Shown here one piece after another: positions 1 through 11,023 of a stretch of 64,000 bases of DNA (within the stretch, counting starts at the first letter, position 1; every line of letters begins with the position of its first letter). Position numbers and translations under genes: made by a program. Under the pieces are notes generated by a model. That model did no database searches. It was given only the letters and a program-made list of their open reading frames with translations, and was not told the origin of the DNA. The stretch is taken from NCBI RefSeq assembly GCF_026213295.1, contig NC_079422.1:2752573-2816572 (forward strand), given 5' to 3'. The DNA is from Gadus chalcogrammus (Eukaryota > Chordata > Actinopteri > Gadiformes > Gadidae).

Positions 1-148
1 TATTTATATTTAATTTAATGCTGCATTTTGTATTTTTTGTGTCTGTATTTTGTATGTCTGCCATTTCTGTACCCCCTGGCTGTTGTTGTATTGCTAATTG
101 TCAATAAAATGTATTTAAAAAAAAAACGTTTGTATGTGTCAGGTCAAT
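1..148 (+). repeat. Flank with retroposed-like 3' end (AATAAA plus short A tract)
   Basis: T-rich sequence without a usable reading frame. AATAAA lies at 103-108 and a run of ten A begins at 117, the usual end of a polyadenylated, reverse-transcribed copy. The last ~20 bases (about 128-148) match the flank of the empty-site paralog near 15784-15800, so the A tract probably marks a retrocopy inserted just left of that point. I cannot name its source. Confidence 0.35.
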
Positions 149-241
149 GGGGGATTATCACGCTGATACGTATTACTTCCGCTTTTGGTGTTCGTTGTGC
201 ACTGTGACATCCGGTGAATAACTCATCACTCGGGCGAACCG

Positions 242-2921
242 ATGATGGAGGACCGGCAGTTCACATTCACTACATCCCTGATAAATGCACCCAAAATCAC
301 GTTTTCTGACGTTCACAGACTCACAGAACAACATTCCATTACAGCCCGCTCCAAACTGGACAAGGATACAGTTTATTTTTCGAGAAATATATCTACGACT
401 ACGAAGGTGAGTGTCTAGCTAACGCTAGGTAGGTTGGCATGTTAACGTCAGTTTGGCGTCAGCTCAGACATTTCATTTTATTTTTCTGATGTTAGCGTTT
501 GTCAGTGTCAACTACCTAACGGCAACATACAAGTGTCCCTTTGCTAGAATGAACAATCCACAGTACATGCATTAATTATGTTTTTTTCTACCAGTGTCCA
601 ACATCATTGATAGGGAGGTGGCTGTCAGGTCTAGGTGTTACAGGTCGATGAAGAAGCGAGAACAGTCCCACTATTTGAAGGTTATTTTAGGAAGCTAAGG
701 AATAATGGCAAGAAGTTTAACCCCTTACACTCTTACCGGTTTACATCAAGTCAGTCAACAGCCATGTGCAAAAAAATTGCTATACCTTTGTGACATATGT
801 ACAGTATGCAAATATCAATATCATGATAATGTAACTTTGCATTTAAATTCTTTAATATCCTGTTTGTCCAACATGTTAATGGTGTAAGGGTTTAACTACT
901 CTACTGCGGTTGCAGATTTCCTAGAATTTTTGGTTCATTGCAATGCTCTTCCTTACATTTCTATATAATTTGCAACAATCAGTTTATTTTAGTTTAACTT
1001 TATCAACTTAAATATTTGTAGATTGTTTTCCAAGCTGACGGCGCCAATCTTCAAGAAACCACATGCAGCTGTACAGCAGGCAAGGTTCTTTGCAACCATC
1101 TAGTGGCCTTGTTGTTCCAGAGTGCCCATTACAGCATGTTGCAGGTGAGGGCTGAGGTCTGGGATGATGTTCACATGGGCAGGTTGATTGGAGTGACACT
1201 GGTTCTAGAGGTCTGCCTTCGATTATTAACAAGCACATCCTCAATCCCGGTTTGCTCTTCTATCTCTTGTTCTGCAGGTGAGAGCTGTACCACCTCCTAT
1301 GGCCTGCACAAGCTCTCTGCAAACATGGCATCGACCAAGGACTAAGGTAACATTGTAGCTGTGCGGAGCTGCACCGCATTGAATAGATTTCCAGGCTATT
1401 TTCAGCCGCGTCGTACCCCGCCCCGCGTGCCACGCTACGCTCTGCGAGCAGTGTGTTACAAACGTTACACACCTTTCGCAGAGTGAAGCGTGGCACGCGG
1501 GGCGGGGTACGACGCAGCCGCAGCTGTACGTCTGGCTACATTGGTTAACATGGGAGTGAATTGGAAGCGGCGCCGCTCCACGTGGCTTTATACTACTACA
1601 AGCAAGATACTATTACAATCATGGCTAATTGTTGATATCATTCCCAGGGGATCCATGCAGAGCCGGTTCCAGACTTGGTGGTTAGGAGACCAAAGCCATC
1701 CCCCAGGAGTGTATGCAAATCAACACTCTATCAAGCATACACAGGTGATGTTACTACTGTAACTAATATCATACTGTTGGCTGCTGTATAATACATAATT
1801 GTATCTTGCCACTTTAATACTCATAGATTATGTACCAAATATAACACTGCAGTGAGCTATTCTCCAGAAAGACTCTTGACATCAGAATTGAAAACCAAAA
1901 CAAGAGATGTGTGGATAATTTCACACTAACAGTTTTTCATTTTATGTTTCAGGATCCCTCCCTGACCCGCAAGTCTTGTCTCTTGGGGAAAGACTGAAAA
2001 AAATCATGCCGCAACCACTGATATCCTCAGTGCTACATGGCTTGTCTGAAGTCTCCATGGTCGACTCCAGCTTCGGACCTGTGCCGCGGGGTTCACCCCT
2101 GTCCTACCAGTGTCCTCCTGTGGTCAAACTCAGAAATGATGTTCAACATCCAGATGCACCAACATTCCCTAAACTGCCTTTAGAGGGGTCAACGTGTCCC
2201 ACTACTTTTCCTAAATTTGCCTCAAACTCCCAACAGTTTCTCCATTTGGACAGCTTAACTGTGACACATGAGATGGCAGCTGAGAGAGAGGAGCAGACAC
2301 GTGAGCAGAGTGCCCATTATGGCAAGCTTTACGCAAGCCTAGAGTGACAGCTAGTAGGTTCTATGAGGTTAGCCATGTGAAAGGACCGTCTTCTGGTCAG
2401 ACCCTGGCAGGGCGGATACTTAAGGGTGTACGCCAAACACCCGCAATGAAAAGGGGCCTTGATCGCGAGCCGCAGGTGCTGGAACAATATTCAAAACATT
2501 GCAATGTAAATGTCTTGCGCTGTGGATTTGTCATCCATCCCGATGCTCCTCACCTCGGGGCTAGCCCCGATGCGAGAGTATATGACCCAAGTGCCGCGTT
2601 CCGTGTTTTGGGCTGGCTGAAGTTAAATGCCCAGACATCTCTAACATTTCTGAGGCAGGACATGTTAAAATCGTGAATGGTCAGGCAAAACTGAAAAAGA
2701 ATCATAAATACCACTGGCAGGTTCAAGGTCAATTGACAATAACTGGATTGAGTTGGTGCGATTTTATAACAGACACTGAGGGAGACTTCACAGTCGAAAG
2801 AGTCTGGAGGGATGATGAAATTATCAAAGAAATGAAAAATAAGGTAGACTTGTACTTCTTTGGTACATATATGAATGTGTATTTTCAGCAGAAAGTGAAA
2901 TTAACTGAAAGAATAAAATGA
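242..2921 (+). pseudogene. SWIM zinc-finger / YqaJ-type nuclease gene of the ISL2EU element (two frameshifts)
   Basis: Five exons are readable: 242-406 (ATG at 242, donor GTGAGT), 1022-1144, 1278-1346, 1648-1744 and 1953-2921. The phases agree and each boundary has AG and GT. Exon 2 holds a SWIM finger (C-S-C, then C-N-H) around 1076-1110. Exon 5 carries the YqaJ/lambda-exonuclease fold: a short VTASRF motif near 2344, RGLDRE near 2455, GASPDARV near 2562 and AEVKCP near 2618, which together give the PD-(D/E)XK metal site. Frames change near 2330 and again near 2600-2615 next to a TTTT run, so the protein cannot be made intact from this copy. The family is expected to be an alkaline exonuclease or recombinase acting on DNA ends; its role in the transposon is unknown. 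It converges on the transposase gene, with about 250 bp between the stops. Confidence 0.75.
1404..1517. repeat. Near-perfect 114-bp hairpin in an intron of the YqaJ gene
   Basis: Left arm GCCGCGTCGTACCCCGCCCC is followed by CGTGCCACGCTACGCTCTGC. The right arm repeats the same text in reverse complement with few differences, around a short AT-rich loop containing AACGTT. It is GC-rich, unlike its surroundings. It resembles a tiny fold-back or MITE landing in intron 3. I found no clear target duplication. Confidence 0.7.
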
Positions 2922-3089
2922 TTTAATTCATTCCCTTTCTCTGAGTACATAATTTACTACATTACATATTAACATTTTGAATACTTTCTGGATAGACTGA
3001 CTGGACTTTAAAATTGATTATAGATGCAAGACTTCTCATTCAATTATATACATGTCATTCAAAATATATACAATGTTTTCAGCATACAG

Positions 3090-3140
3090 AATTACAGCTC
3101 CGGAAAAAATGAAGGGACCACTCCAAATGTTCAGTGTCTC
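3090..3140. repeat. Short DNA-transposon end fragment (tentative)
   Basis: The text ACAGCTCCGGAAAAAATGAA followed by GGGACCACTCC resembles the terminal sequence of a dispersed fish DNA transposon that I recall only loosely. Only this fragment is present, in the gap between the convergent YqaJ and transposase genes. The rest of 2922-3175 is AT-rich and shows nothing else. Confidence 0.25.
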
Positions 3141-4227
3141 TCGTTTTAATATTTACAGATATGTTTGAGTAAACACTATTCTACAGGGATGTAGCCTTTT
3201 AAATCAAGGGGTCCCTGGAAGTTGGTCATCACGCAGCAGACCGTCCACAGCTGGTTGACTGTCCCAGACAAGGTGAGAGGGACAGTGCGATCCCAGATGC
3301 GGTACTCCTTGACTCGGCGTATTGCTCTTTCCACAAGGATTCGAAGTCGGGCGATTGCTTGCGTTTTTAGAGCATCCTCTTCGGTGAACTGCGCTGTGGT
3401 TAGAGATAAGTTAATTAGTATTATTTCACATTTGGGTCAGTTTTAAATTGAAATGTTCATTCCTTTCATGCCTACCTGTCATCTTGAAGGGTGGTATAAT
3501 CAGCTTTGCCCCACGGTCAGCTAGCAGCTTCTCAATGGTGAAACCCTTGTCTGCCATGCAGCCATCTCCTGGCTCCAGCAAATCCAGCAGTCCACAACGT
3601 TCGGTCAGCTCTCGGTCAGAGATGGAGCCGGTGAAGAGACTCGACACAAAAGTCACAGCACTACACGGGGCAATCCCAATCAAGGCTTTAAAGGTTGTCG
3701 TGTTTTTGTAAGAGGAGAAAACCTCAGACTGGAGAGTGAGGGATGACGGATTCTGACATTGCACCTCGGTGCAGTCGATGATTACCCGAACATCGGGACT
3801 GTACTGCACAAATTTGCGCGGCATGGTGTTCTTTACTTGCTGTTTGCTCATCCAGATGGGGAGGGAGCCAAGGAGCAGGTAAAGGTAGTTGGCCCATGTT
3901 ATAACTACACGGGAGACAGTGGACACACTGACCTGAAACATGTCAGCCAGTACCTTCTCTTGCAGGCCTGAAGCAACCCGGCAGCAGAAGAGAAAAAAAT
4001 CATCATACAGTTGCAGTCTACGCGTTGGACTGGGAGAAATAGGTTAAAAGCTTTGTTGGTTCTTCTGAGCTTTCGAACAATAAACTAACATGGAGGCAGA
4101 TGGTCGAATAGCCTCCCAGAAGTGACAAAAAACCTCTCGTGATGTGAATCTTGTGTAAAATAAAATGTCCTTGTCTGAGACACAAAATGTGTGAAAGGGC
4201 ACATGACCCACTTTCAGCTGTGACAGC

Positions 4228-5682
4228 CAGTGGCAGCTGGTCGTTTTTAAAGTGAGGGAGGAAGGACTGCGCGCTTGGTTGCCATTGGCCTGCTTGCAAT
4301 GTTGGTGTATGGTGGCATAAGAATGTGAGACTCAAGTTGTTTCAGGGTGTTTTGGTGAACTACAAAATAGCAGGGAGGGAGTTATGTGAATAAAATGTAT
4401 ACAAAGCCACCAGTGGCAACACCGTAATTTGAGAAGGAAAGGATGCAAAGCATATTAGTCAAATCAGGCCTACTATTGATTTGTAAAAGTAAATAAAAAA
4501 ATCTGGGCCTATCATTGGGCCTATTTTTGCCCTCACTGACTGAAGTTATTTAGCTATGTTTATTTTCAGTTACAATTGTTTTAAGAAAAGACTCATGAAC
4601 TAAAGTGATGCCATTTAAAATGCATCATGCTCTGAATCATTCACTAACACCCTTTCCACAATATCAAACAGAGCGGTCAGAGTAACAAACTAGTAAAAGA
4701 ACAACAAGAACATTATTTCAAAACTATTTACATGGGCTGTAAGCCTAACTATTCAGATTGAGGGACTTCATTTATAGATCAGGTCAATCCTCCTTGCTGT
4801 TTGCGTTGCGAAGACAACATCAGTGAAACCATGAACAGCCCACGTTGGAGATTTGCTATTATTCATAAGCAAACAAGTCGATTGCTTGTAATGCTACCAG
4901 TAAGCCATGCGTACCTAGCAAACCATGTAGCACTCACAACACTGACGTTGCCATTACTTCTGGTGACCTTGATTTTGGGAAGTGGTCTACCTCTTTCTTT
5001 GGTCGCTAACTTAGCACTGTAACTGAATGAATGGAATGATTTTTGTAATAAGACGTTAACAATGTCCTCCGTTTCCAATGTTTCCATTGTGCATTTAGGA
5101 TCTCGCTATCGCAGATTTCACTTGCTCTGCGTCTCGACTGAGCACCGCGGCAATGCAGACCGGGTTTGTTATCGATAGCGTTGCCAGATTGGGCAGATTT
5201 CCCGCCCAAAGATAATTGTCCCAGCCTAACATGGTTAAAAGTAGCCCAATTGGGTGGGAAATCTGACCAATCTGGCAACACTGCTCAACGTCCAGGGATC
5301 CTGCTTATTGGTTCATAGCGCAGACGGATAGATTTTTGCGCGAATCAGACCCCTTAAGGTCCCACCCACTCAGAGGAGGATTTTCCTCCTCTCTCCCATT
5401 GAAACCCATGTTATCCACCGGCCGCCAGTACTTTCGGGGAAATGAATGGGAGTCAACGGAGGCGAACGGAGGACGTTCCTCCCTGAAGTAATTGTCAATA
5501 GGCAATAGGGGGTGCTAATGTCCCTTTACCCAGGGAAACGAACATTATATATTCAAAGGCAATAAAGTAGTCATATTTAAGGGCATTAATTCATTACAAT
5601 AGTCTGGGCAATCTACATTTTTTATTCTCAACAATGTTAGGGAGGATATTCCTCCCTCTCCACAATGGAGAAGCCTCCACTG
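4228..5682 (-). mobile_element. hAT-like non-autonomous element, copy A
   Basis: Bounded by a perfect 8-bp duplication GTGACAGC (4220-4227 and 5683-5690). Ends are CAGTGGCAGC on one side and CAGTGGAGGC read from the other, the CAGTG-type terminus usual in hAT elements. Most of it aligns in reverse with copies at 6046-9677 and 18933-20072. It has no transposase; short frames in it, such as one starting MLGR(T/I)F, recur in the other copies and look fortuitous. It lies in exon B of the THAP transposase, so it inactivated that gene. Confidence 0.85.
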
Positions 5683-6939
5683 GTGACAGCTCTCTTGTCA
5701 GCTCCTCTACTGTTTTCTCTAATTGCTGTATGCGTGCAGCAGCAGCATCCAGCGCACCTGTATGAGATGAGAAAAAAAATTAACACATCTGACCCAGATT
5801 TTGACTGTGACTTGCATATTGGAAGTAGTTTGGACCTCTAAAGAAATTGCTTTTTATAGCTCAATATTGCTTTTAAAATTTACTTTTTATAGCTCAATAT
5901 TCACCTTTACAATTAAGTAAGATATAAAATGCAACATTTGCACTTGTAATGAAGCTTTTCACATTGTGGTATTGGTCAAATGCTGGGACATCAATAAGAC
6001 TAAACATTTTGTGCAGAGTTCTGAAAAGTTGACCTGCCTCCTCGGCAGTGGAGGCTTCTCCATTGAGGAGAGGGAGGAAGGTCCTCCCTAACATTGTTGA
6101 GAATAAAAAATGTAGATGCCCAGACTATTGTAATGAATTAATGCCCTTAAATATGACTACTTTATTGCCTTTGAATATATAATTTTCGTTTCCCTGGGTA
6201 AAGGGACATTAGCACCCCCTATCGCCTATTGACAATTACTTCACCTCCGTCATTCTCCGTTGACTCCCATTCATTTCCCCGAAAGTACTGGCGGCCGGTG
6301 GATAACATGGGTTTCAATGGGAGAGAGGAGGAAAGTCCTCCTCTGAGTGGGTGGGACCTTAAGGGGTCTGATTCGCGCAAAAATCTATCCGTCTGCGCTA
6401 TGAACCAATAAGCAGGATCCCTGGATGTTGAGCAGTGTTGCCAGATTGGTCAGATTTCCCACCCAATTGGGCTACTTTTAACCATGTTAGGCTGGAAGAA
6501 TTATCATTCGGCGGGAAATCTGCCCAATCTGGCAACGCTGTCGATAACAAACCCGGTCTGCATTGCCGCGGTGCTCAGTCAGAGATGCAGAGCAAGTGAA
6601 ATCTGCGATAGCGAGATCCTAAATGCACAATGGAAACATTGGAAACGGAGGACATTCTTAACGTCCTATTAAAAAAAGCATTCCATTACAGTGCTAAGTT
6701 AGCGACCAAAGAAAGAGGTAGACCACTTCCCAAAATCAAGGTGACAGAAGTAATGGCAACGTCAGTGTTGTGAGTGCTACATGGTTTGCTAGGTACGCAT
6801 GGCTTACTGGTAGCATTACAAGCAATCGACTTTATTGCTGGCCCTGTTTGCTTATGAATAATAGCAAATCTCCAACGTGGGCTGTTCATGGTTTCACTGA
6901 TGTGGAAAATCTTGATAGGGCAACCAAACGCCACGACAA

Positions 6940-6981
6940 GTGTCAAGATCACGTTGGTGAGCACCAACGTGATCTTGACAC
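6940..6981. repeat. Perfect 20-bp inverted repeat with 2-nt loop
   Basis: The arms GTGTCAAGATCACGTTGGTG and CACCAACGTGATCTTGACAC are exact reverse complements separated by AG. The segment is missing from copies A and C of the host element, so it arrived later. It may be the residue of an inverted-repeat transposon or a fold-back repair product. Confidence 0.8.
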
Positions 6982-7019
6982 CCGTCGAGATCTAGGCCCA
7001 ATGATAGGCCCAGATTTTT

Positions 7020-7421
7020 AGGGGTCCTTTCTAATTGGCCAAAGGAATGTTCTTCAAACTATAAGGGAACCATCAAGGGGCAAACCCGAGTCTATATAGA
7101 AAATATGGCCAAGAATTATTAATGTGGGCGGGAGTTATTTGGCAAAGGAAAATTGTCTTTGGAAAATTTCGCCACAAGGGGGCGCAAATAAACGACGAAA
7201 TAATATATCTCCTAACTGGCCAATGGAATGTTCTGAAAACGCGTTTTAGGCTATAACTCCCACACCGAAGCTCCCACAGTCAAAAACGTCATATCCACAG
7301 ATTCACTGGAGTCAGCTGCATCTTTTGGCATACGCCGTTCCTCAATTTCGAACACATGCTTCGCGTTGTGCCGGCGAAATGCACACTTCTTGGACCCCTG
7401 CATAACTGCTTGCAGTTCTAG
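7020..7421 (+). mobile_element. Helitron-like non-autonomous insertion, unit 1
   Basis: The unit begins AGGGGTCC after a T and ends with a hairpin (ACTGC TT GCAGT) followed by TCTAG and then T. A short 3' hairpin followed by CTAG, no target duplication and insertion between T and T fit Helitron/Helentron-type termini. It shares with unit 2 the blocks 'gctataactcccacaccgaa' and 'ttgtgccggcgaaatgcac'. It has no coding capacity. Confidence 0.55.
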
Positions 7422-7423
7422 TT

Positions 7424-9406
7424 AGGGGTCCAAGCCAACAGGTTGGATCCCTATTGTTTTTGTAAGGATTTTTATTATTCCCAGCTAGAAGTGATACCAC
7501 AGCCCAAACCGTAAATGGTGCACACACGCCAATTGCATGACTAGATCCAGGTACGTGAGGTGACGGCAGACGACCAAATCCAGACATGCCGGCCACTAGG
7601 TGGCGCTATACCAAGGAATACGCGTTTGGGGCTATAACTCCCACACCGAACCTCCCAGAGTCCAAAAACTTGTACACACAGATGCACTGGAGTCTGCTGC
7701 ATCTTTTGGCCTAGGCCACGCCCATTTGCGTCTATGAATATTTTACGCTAAATCGCGAAAACCGCAAAACAGTTTTTTCGCTACTCCTCCCACATTTCTC
7801 GCCCGATCAACACCAAACTTTGCACACGACATCGTCAGACGCACACAAAAAATAAAATTCGAACACTTTTTTGATCCGACCTTCGACAACGAAACGGTAG
7901 CTCTTGGAATATTGGTATATTAGCTAAATTAGACGTGGAAAATGAAAAATCCAAAAAAATCCAAAATTAGACATCGGATCGAGTCCAAATTCTACACACA
8001 TGTTGGTGCTATCCTTAATGACGTTCGATAAAAAAATTGGAAAATTTCGCCATTAGGGGGCGCAATAAACGAGGAAATTGTATATCTTCTACAAAATTTC
8101 GCCGCGAAAACGCTACACTGACTTCTCGCTACTCCTACCACAGTCAAATCCTTTGTATCCACAGGTTCAGGGTAGCGTTTTGAACACATGCTCCGCGTTG
8201 TGCCGGCGAAATGCACATTTCTTGTCGCGTTGTGCCGGCGAAATGCACACTTCTTGTTATTCTTACCTCCCTAAAAGTGGGCCCACAGCCCAAACCGTAA
8301 ATGGTGCCGACACGCCAATTGCATGACTAGATCCAGGTCTCTTCGGACTACGCAGACGACAAAATCCAGACACGTCGGTCACTAGGTGGCGCTATACCAA
8401 GGAATACGCGTTTGGGGCTATAACTCCCACACCGAACCTCCCACAGTCAAAACCTTTGTATCCACAGATTCACTGGAGTCAGCTGCATCTTTTGGCATAC
8501 GCCGTGCCCATTTGTTTTGAACACATGCTTCGTGTTGTGCCGGCGAAATGCACATTTCTTGGACCCCTGCATAACTGCTTGCAGTTCTAGTTATACTACC
8601 TCCCCCCGAAAGTGGAACCACAGCCCAAACCGTAAATGGTGCACACGCGCCAATTACATGACTAGATCCAGAATCGGCACCGCTAATCAGATAACAAAAT
8701 CCAGACACGCCGGTCCCTAGGTGGCGCTATACCAAGGAATACGCGTTTGGGGCTATAACTCCCACACCGAACCTCCCACAGTCCAAAAAAGTGTACACAC
8801 AGATGCACTGGAGACTGCTGCATCTTTTGGCCTAGGCCACGCCCATTTGCGTCTATGAATATTTTTCGCTAAATCGCGAAAACCGCAAAACAGTTTTTTC
8901 GCTACTCCTCCCACATTTCTTGCCCGATCAACACCAAACTTTGCACACGACATCGTCAGACGCACACAAAAAATTAAATTCGAACACTTTTTTGATCCGA
9001 CCTTCGACGACGAAACGGTAGCGTTTGGAATATTGGTATATTAGCTAAATTAGACGTGGAAAATCAAAAATACAAAAAAATACAAAAGTAGACATCGGAT
9101 CGAGTCCTAATTCTACACACATGTTGGTGCTAACCTTAATGTCGTTCGATAAAAAAATCGGAAAATTTCGCCATTAGGGGGCGCAATAAACGAGGAAATT
9201 GTATATCTTCTACAAAATTTCGCCGCGAAAACGCTACACTGACTTCTCGCTACTCCTACCACAGTCAAATCCTTTGCATCCACAGGTTCAGGGTAGCGTT
9301 TTGAACACATGCTTCGCGTTGTGCCGGCGAAATGCACATTTCTTGTCGCGTTGTGCCGGCGAAATGCACACTTCTTGGACCCCTGCATAACTGCTTGCAG
9401 TTCTAG
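7424..9406 (+). mobile_element. Helitron-like non-autonomous insertion, unit 2 with internal ~1.1-kb duplication
   Basis: It starts AGGGGTCCAAGCC two bases (TT) after the CTAG end of unit 1 and ends with the same hairpin plus CTAG at 9406. A third hairpin-CTAG lies at 8567-8590, so this stretch is itself two units run together. Blocks near 7620-8350 recur near 8740-9390 at a spacing of about 1.12-1.13 kb. The same 5' end is found alone at 51591-51638. Short frames repeat because the DNA repeats. I see no Rep or helicase gene. Confidence 0.55.
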
Positions 9407-10348
9407 TTTTATTTACTTTTACAAATCAATAGTAGGCCTGATTTGACTAATATGCTTTGCATCCTTTCCTTCTCAAATTACAGTGATGCCACTGGTGGCT
9501 TTGTATAAATTGTATTCACATAACTCCCTCCCTGCTATTTTGTAGTTCACCAAAACACCTTGAAACAACTTGAGTCTCACATTCTTATGCCACCATACAC
9601 CAACAGTGCAAGCAGGCCAATGGCAACCAAGCGCGCAGTCCTTCCTCCCTCACTTTAAAAACCACCAGCCGCCACTGCTCCTCGGTATAACCTACCAAGA
9701 GCCCATTCTGTGATTAAACCATTGGTCAGGTAGGTGGTGTAAGAACAGTATGGGGTACTAGTAGGCCAATATTTCAGAACACTAACAAACCTGGTTTAGG
9801 AGCAGAACCGTAATCATGGTCTGTCAGCACCAGCGAAGCTGCAATCTCCTCCACCGGCTCTTCTTCACACGGCAGCGGTTGCTCCAGCGGAAGGGCTGGG
9901 TGAACGTCATTGCCTAAGCGAGATGATGCTCTTTTATATACGGACTCCCTTCTTGGCAGTCCCCAGTTTTTCCACTGGAAACGGGAGGGTACAGACCCGA
10001 TTTTTTGGTTGCTACAGACCCGGTTGGTTGCTATCCTTATCGCTGTAGCGTTGGTGTAGTCTGAATCACTGAAGTGCCGGCTACAAACAAACGTGCTTCC
10101 TAGTTTTATTTTAAAGTTTGGCCCTTCATCCCGGCGAACCGCTTGGATCCACTTCTTCCTGAGACTAGTATCAGTCGGGAATCTATGAAAATTTAAGTAT
10201 GGTTGGCGTTGTTTGTTTGATATACAAAGTGGAACAGAGCAGTGACATCTAGCTTTTGTTTCAGCCATTGTTGAACTGCGCCGGAAGTGTTCATGCACAA
10301 CGAAGACAAATCCCGCCACCGGAACCAGGAAGCGTGATAATCCCCTAT

Positions 10349-11023
10349 GGTCACCAATGGAGGAGATTATTGATACGCTCCGAAGTTTGGCCGATGATGC
10401 GGAGAACAATCGTGTTGAAGACACAGATGCAGTTGATAGAGGGCGTGTTCTGGGAGATAGGATAGACGACTTATCCTCACTGGTATGTTTTGACGCCAGT
10501 GTGGTAAACAGAGACCCACCGTGGAGATACCCTTGGAGGCAATAGGAAGTGACGTAATTCCCGCCCATACGCTGATTGGCTGATACGTTTGTCACTTTGC
10601 ATATTGACTTTTTGAAAAACGTTTTGGATTCCGTTTTGGAAAACGTTTTGGATTCCGTTTTGCCAAATCTTTTGCAAAGCGTTCGTTTTGCGGATTGAAA
10701 TGACATTTGAATATCGCAACACACGGAGCGTGGCGAAGTGGATTGCAATCACGGGGACGCTATAGCTTTTCAATTTGAATAAAGGAACTCAAAGAATTTG
10801 ACAAAATGTTATTCTATTTTTATTGTTATAACTTTTGCAAATTTAATTGAGGATTGCATTGTCACTTTGCATAGGCCTATTAAAATACACTTAGAATAAC
10901 GTATTTACAAATTACTTTCTAAAATTGCATAATGAATTGTCAATTGCATAATGTAATGACCTATTGAATTGCAAATTGCAAATTGCATTGCCATTTGAAT
11001 TTTGCTACATATATGCTTCCATA
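10349..11023 (+). mobile_element. Right half of a TATGGA...TCCATA inverted-repeat element (host of the ISL2EU insertion)
   Basis: It aligns with 15821-16682: a central segment from GATTATTGATACGCTCCGA, then an AT-rich terminal arm ending ...GCTTCCATA at 11023. The left half is absent or replaced by the retrocopy at 1-126. A frame beginning MEEIIDTLRSL (10357-10545) is shared with the second copy (there starting MVIIDTLRSL). It could be an old exon or chance, and it has no recognisable domain. CCAAT- and CRE-like strings occur near 10550-10580. Confidence 0.6.

Larger units (their letters stand above)
6046..9677 (+). mobile_element. hAT-like non-autonomous element, copy B, enlarged by Helitron-like insertions
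   Basis: The 8-bp duplication CTCCTCGG flanks it exactly (6038-6045 and 9678-9685). The left part (6046-7019) and right part (9407-9677) match copies A and C. The 2.4 kb between them (7020-9406) is absent from A and C and consists of tandem Helitron-like units. It sits in the large intron of the THAP transposase between exons A and B, in the opposite orientation to copy A. Confidence 0.85.
3176..10268 (-). pseudogene. THAP-domain DDE transposase of the ISL2EU element (one nonsense codon, split by two insertions)
   Basis: The gene reads right to left. Exon A 10268-9791 starts at an ATG (MAETK) and encodes a THAP zinc finger (C..C, FHRFP, KKW, then CSRHF). Exon B starts at 5757 with a short coiled coil, is broken at its GTGACAGC site by the hAT-like copy 4228-5682, and resumes at 4219 down to 3476. 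It carries a helix-turn-helix (VSVSTVSRVV) and the first catalytic Asp in VIIDCTE, then the second in ADKGF. Exon C 3393-3176 supplies the Glu in LVERAIRR. Counting only these exon bases gives 1515 nt, a whole number of codons, with a single internal stop at 4044-4046. The last intron is short (3394-3475). The THAP finger probably recognises the terminal repeats. The second insertion (6046-9677) is intronic. This copy is dead, but decay is light. Confidence 0.75.
149..10346. mobile_element. ISL2EU-type DNA transposon (YqaJ gene + THAP-DDE transposase gene), nested
   Basis: The termini are inverted: GGGGATTATCACGCT begins at about 150 and its reverse complement ends at about 10345. Both outer edges carry the dinucleotide AT (147-148 and 10347-10348). 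A related, unoccupied site at about 15784-15815 reads straight across the junction with a single AT, which supports a 2-bp target duplication. Inside are a + strand gene with SWIM and YqaJ nuclease domains and a convergent - strand gene with THAP and DDE domains. As I recall, ISL2EU elements encode a DDE transposase together with a YqaJ-like nuclease, so the superfamily call rests on domain content plus the AT duplication. About 5 kb of the length is later insertions (4228-5682 and 6046-9677). Both genes carry lesions, so this copy looks non-functional. Confidence 0.75.

Noticed and set aside
7222..9390. Short frames recurring two or three times
   Set aside because: They recur because the Helitron-like DNA is duplicated; no domain is present and stops differ.
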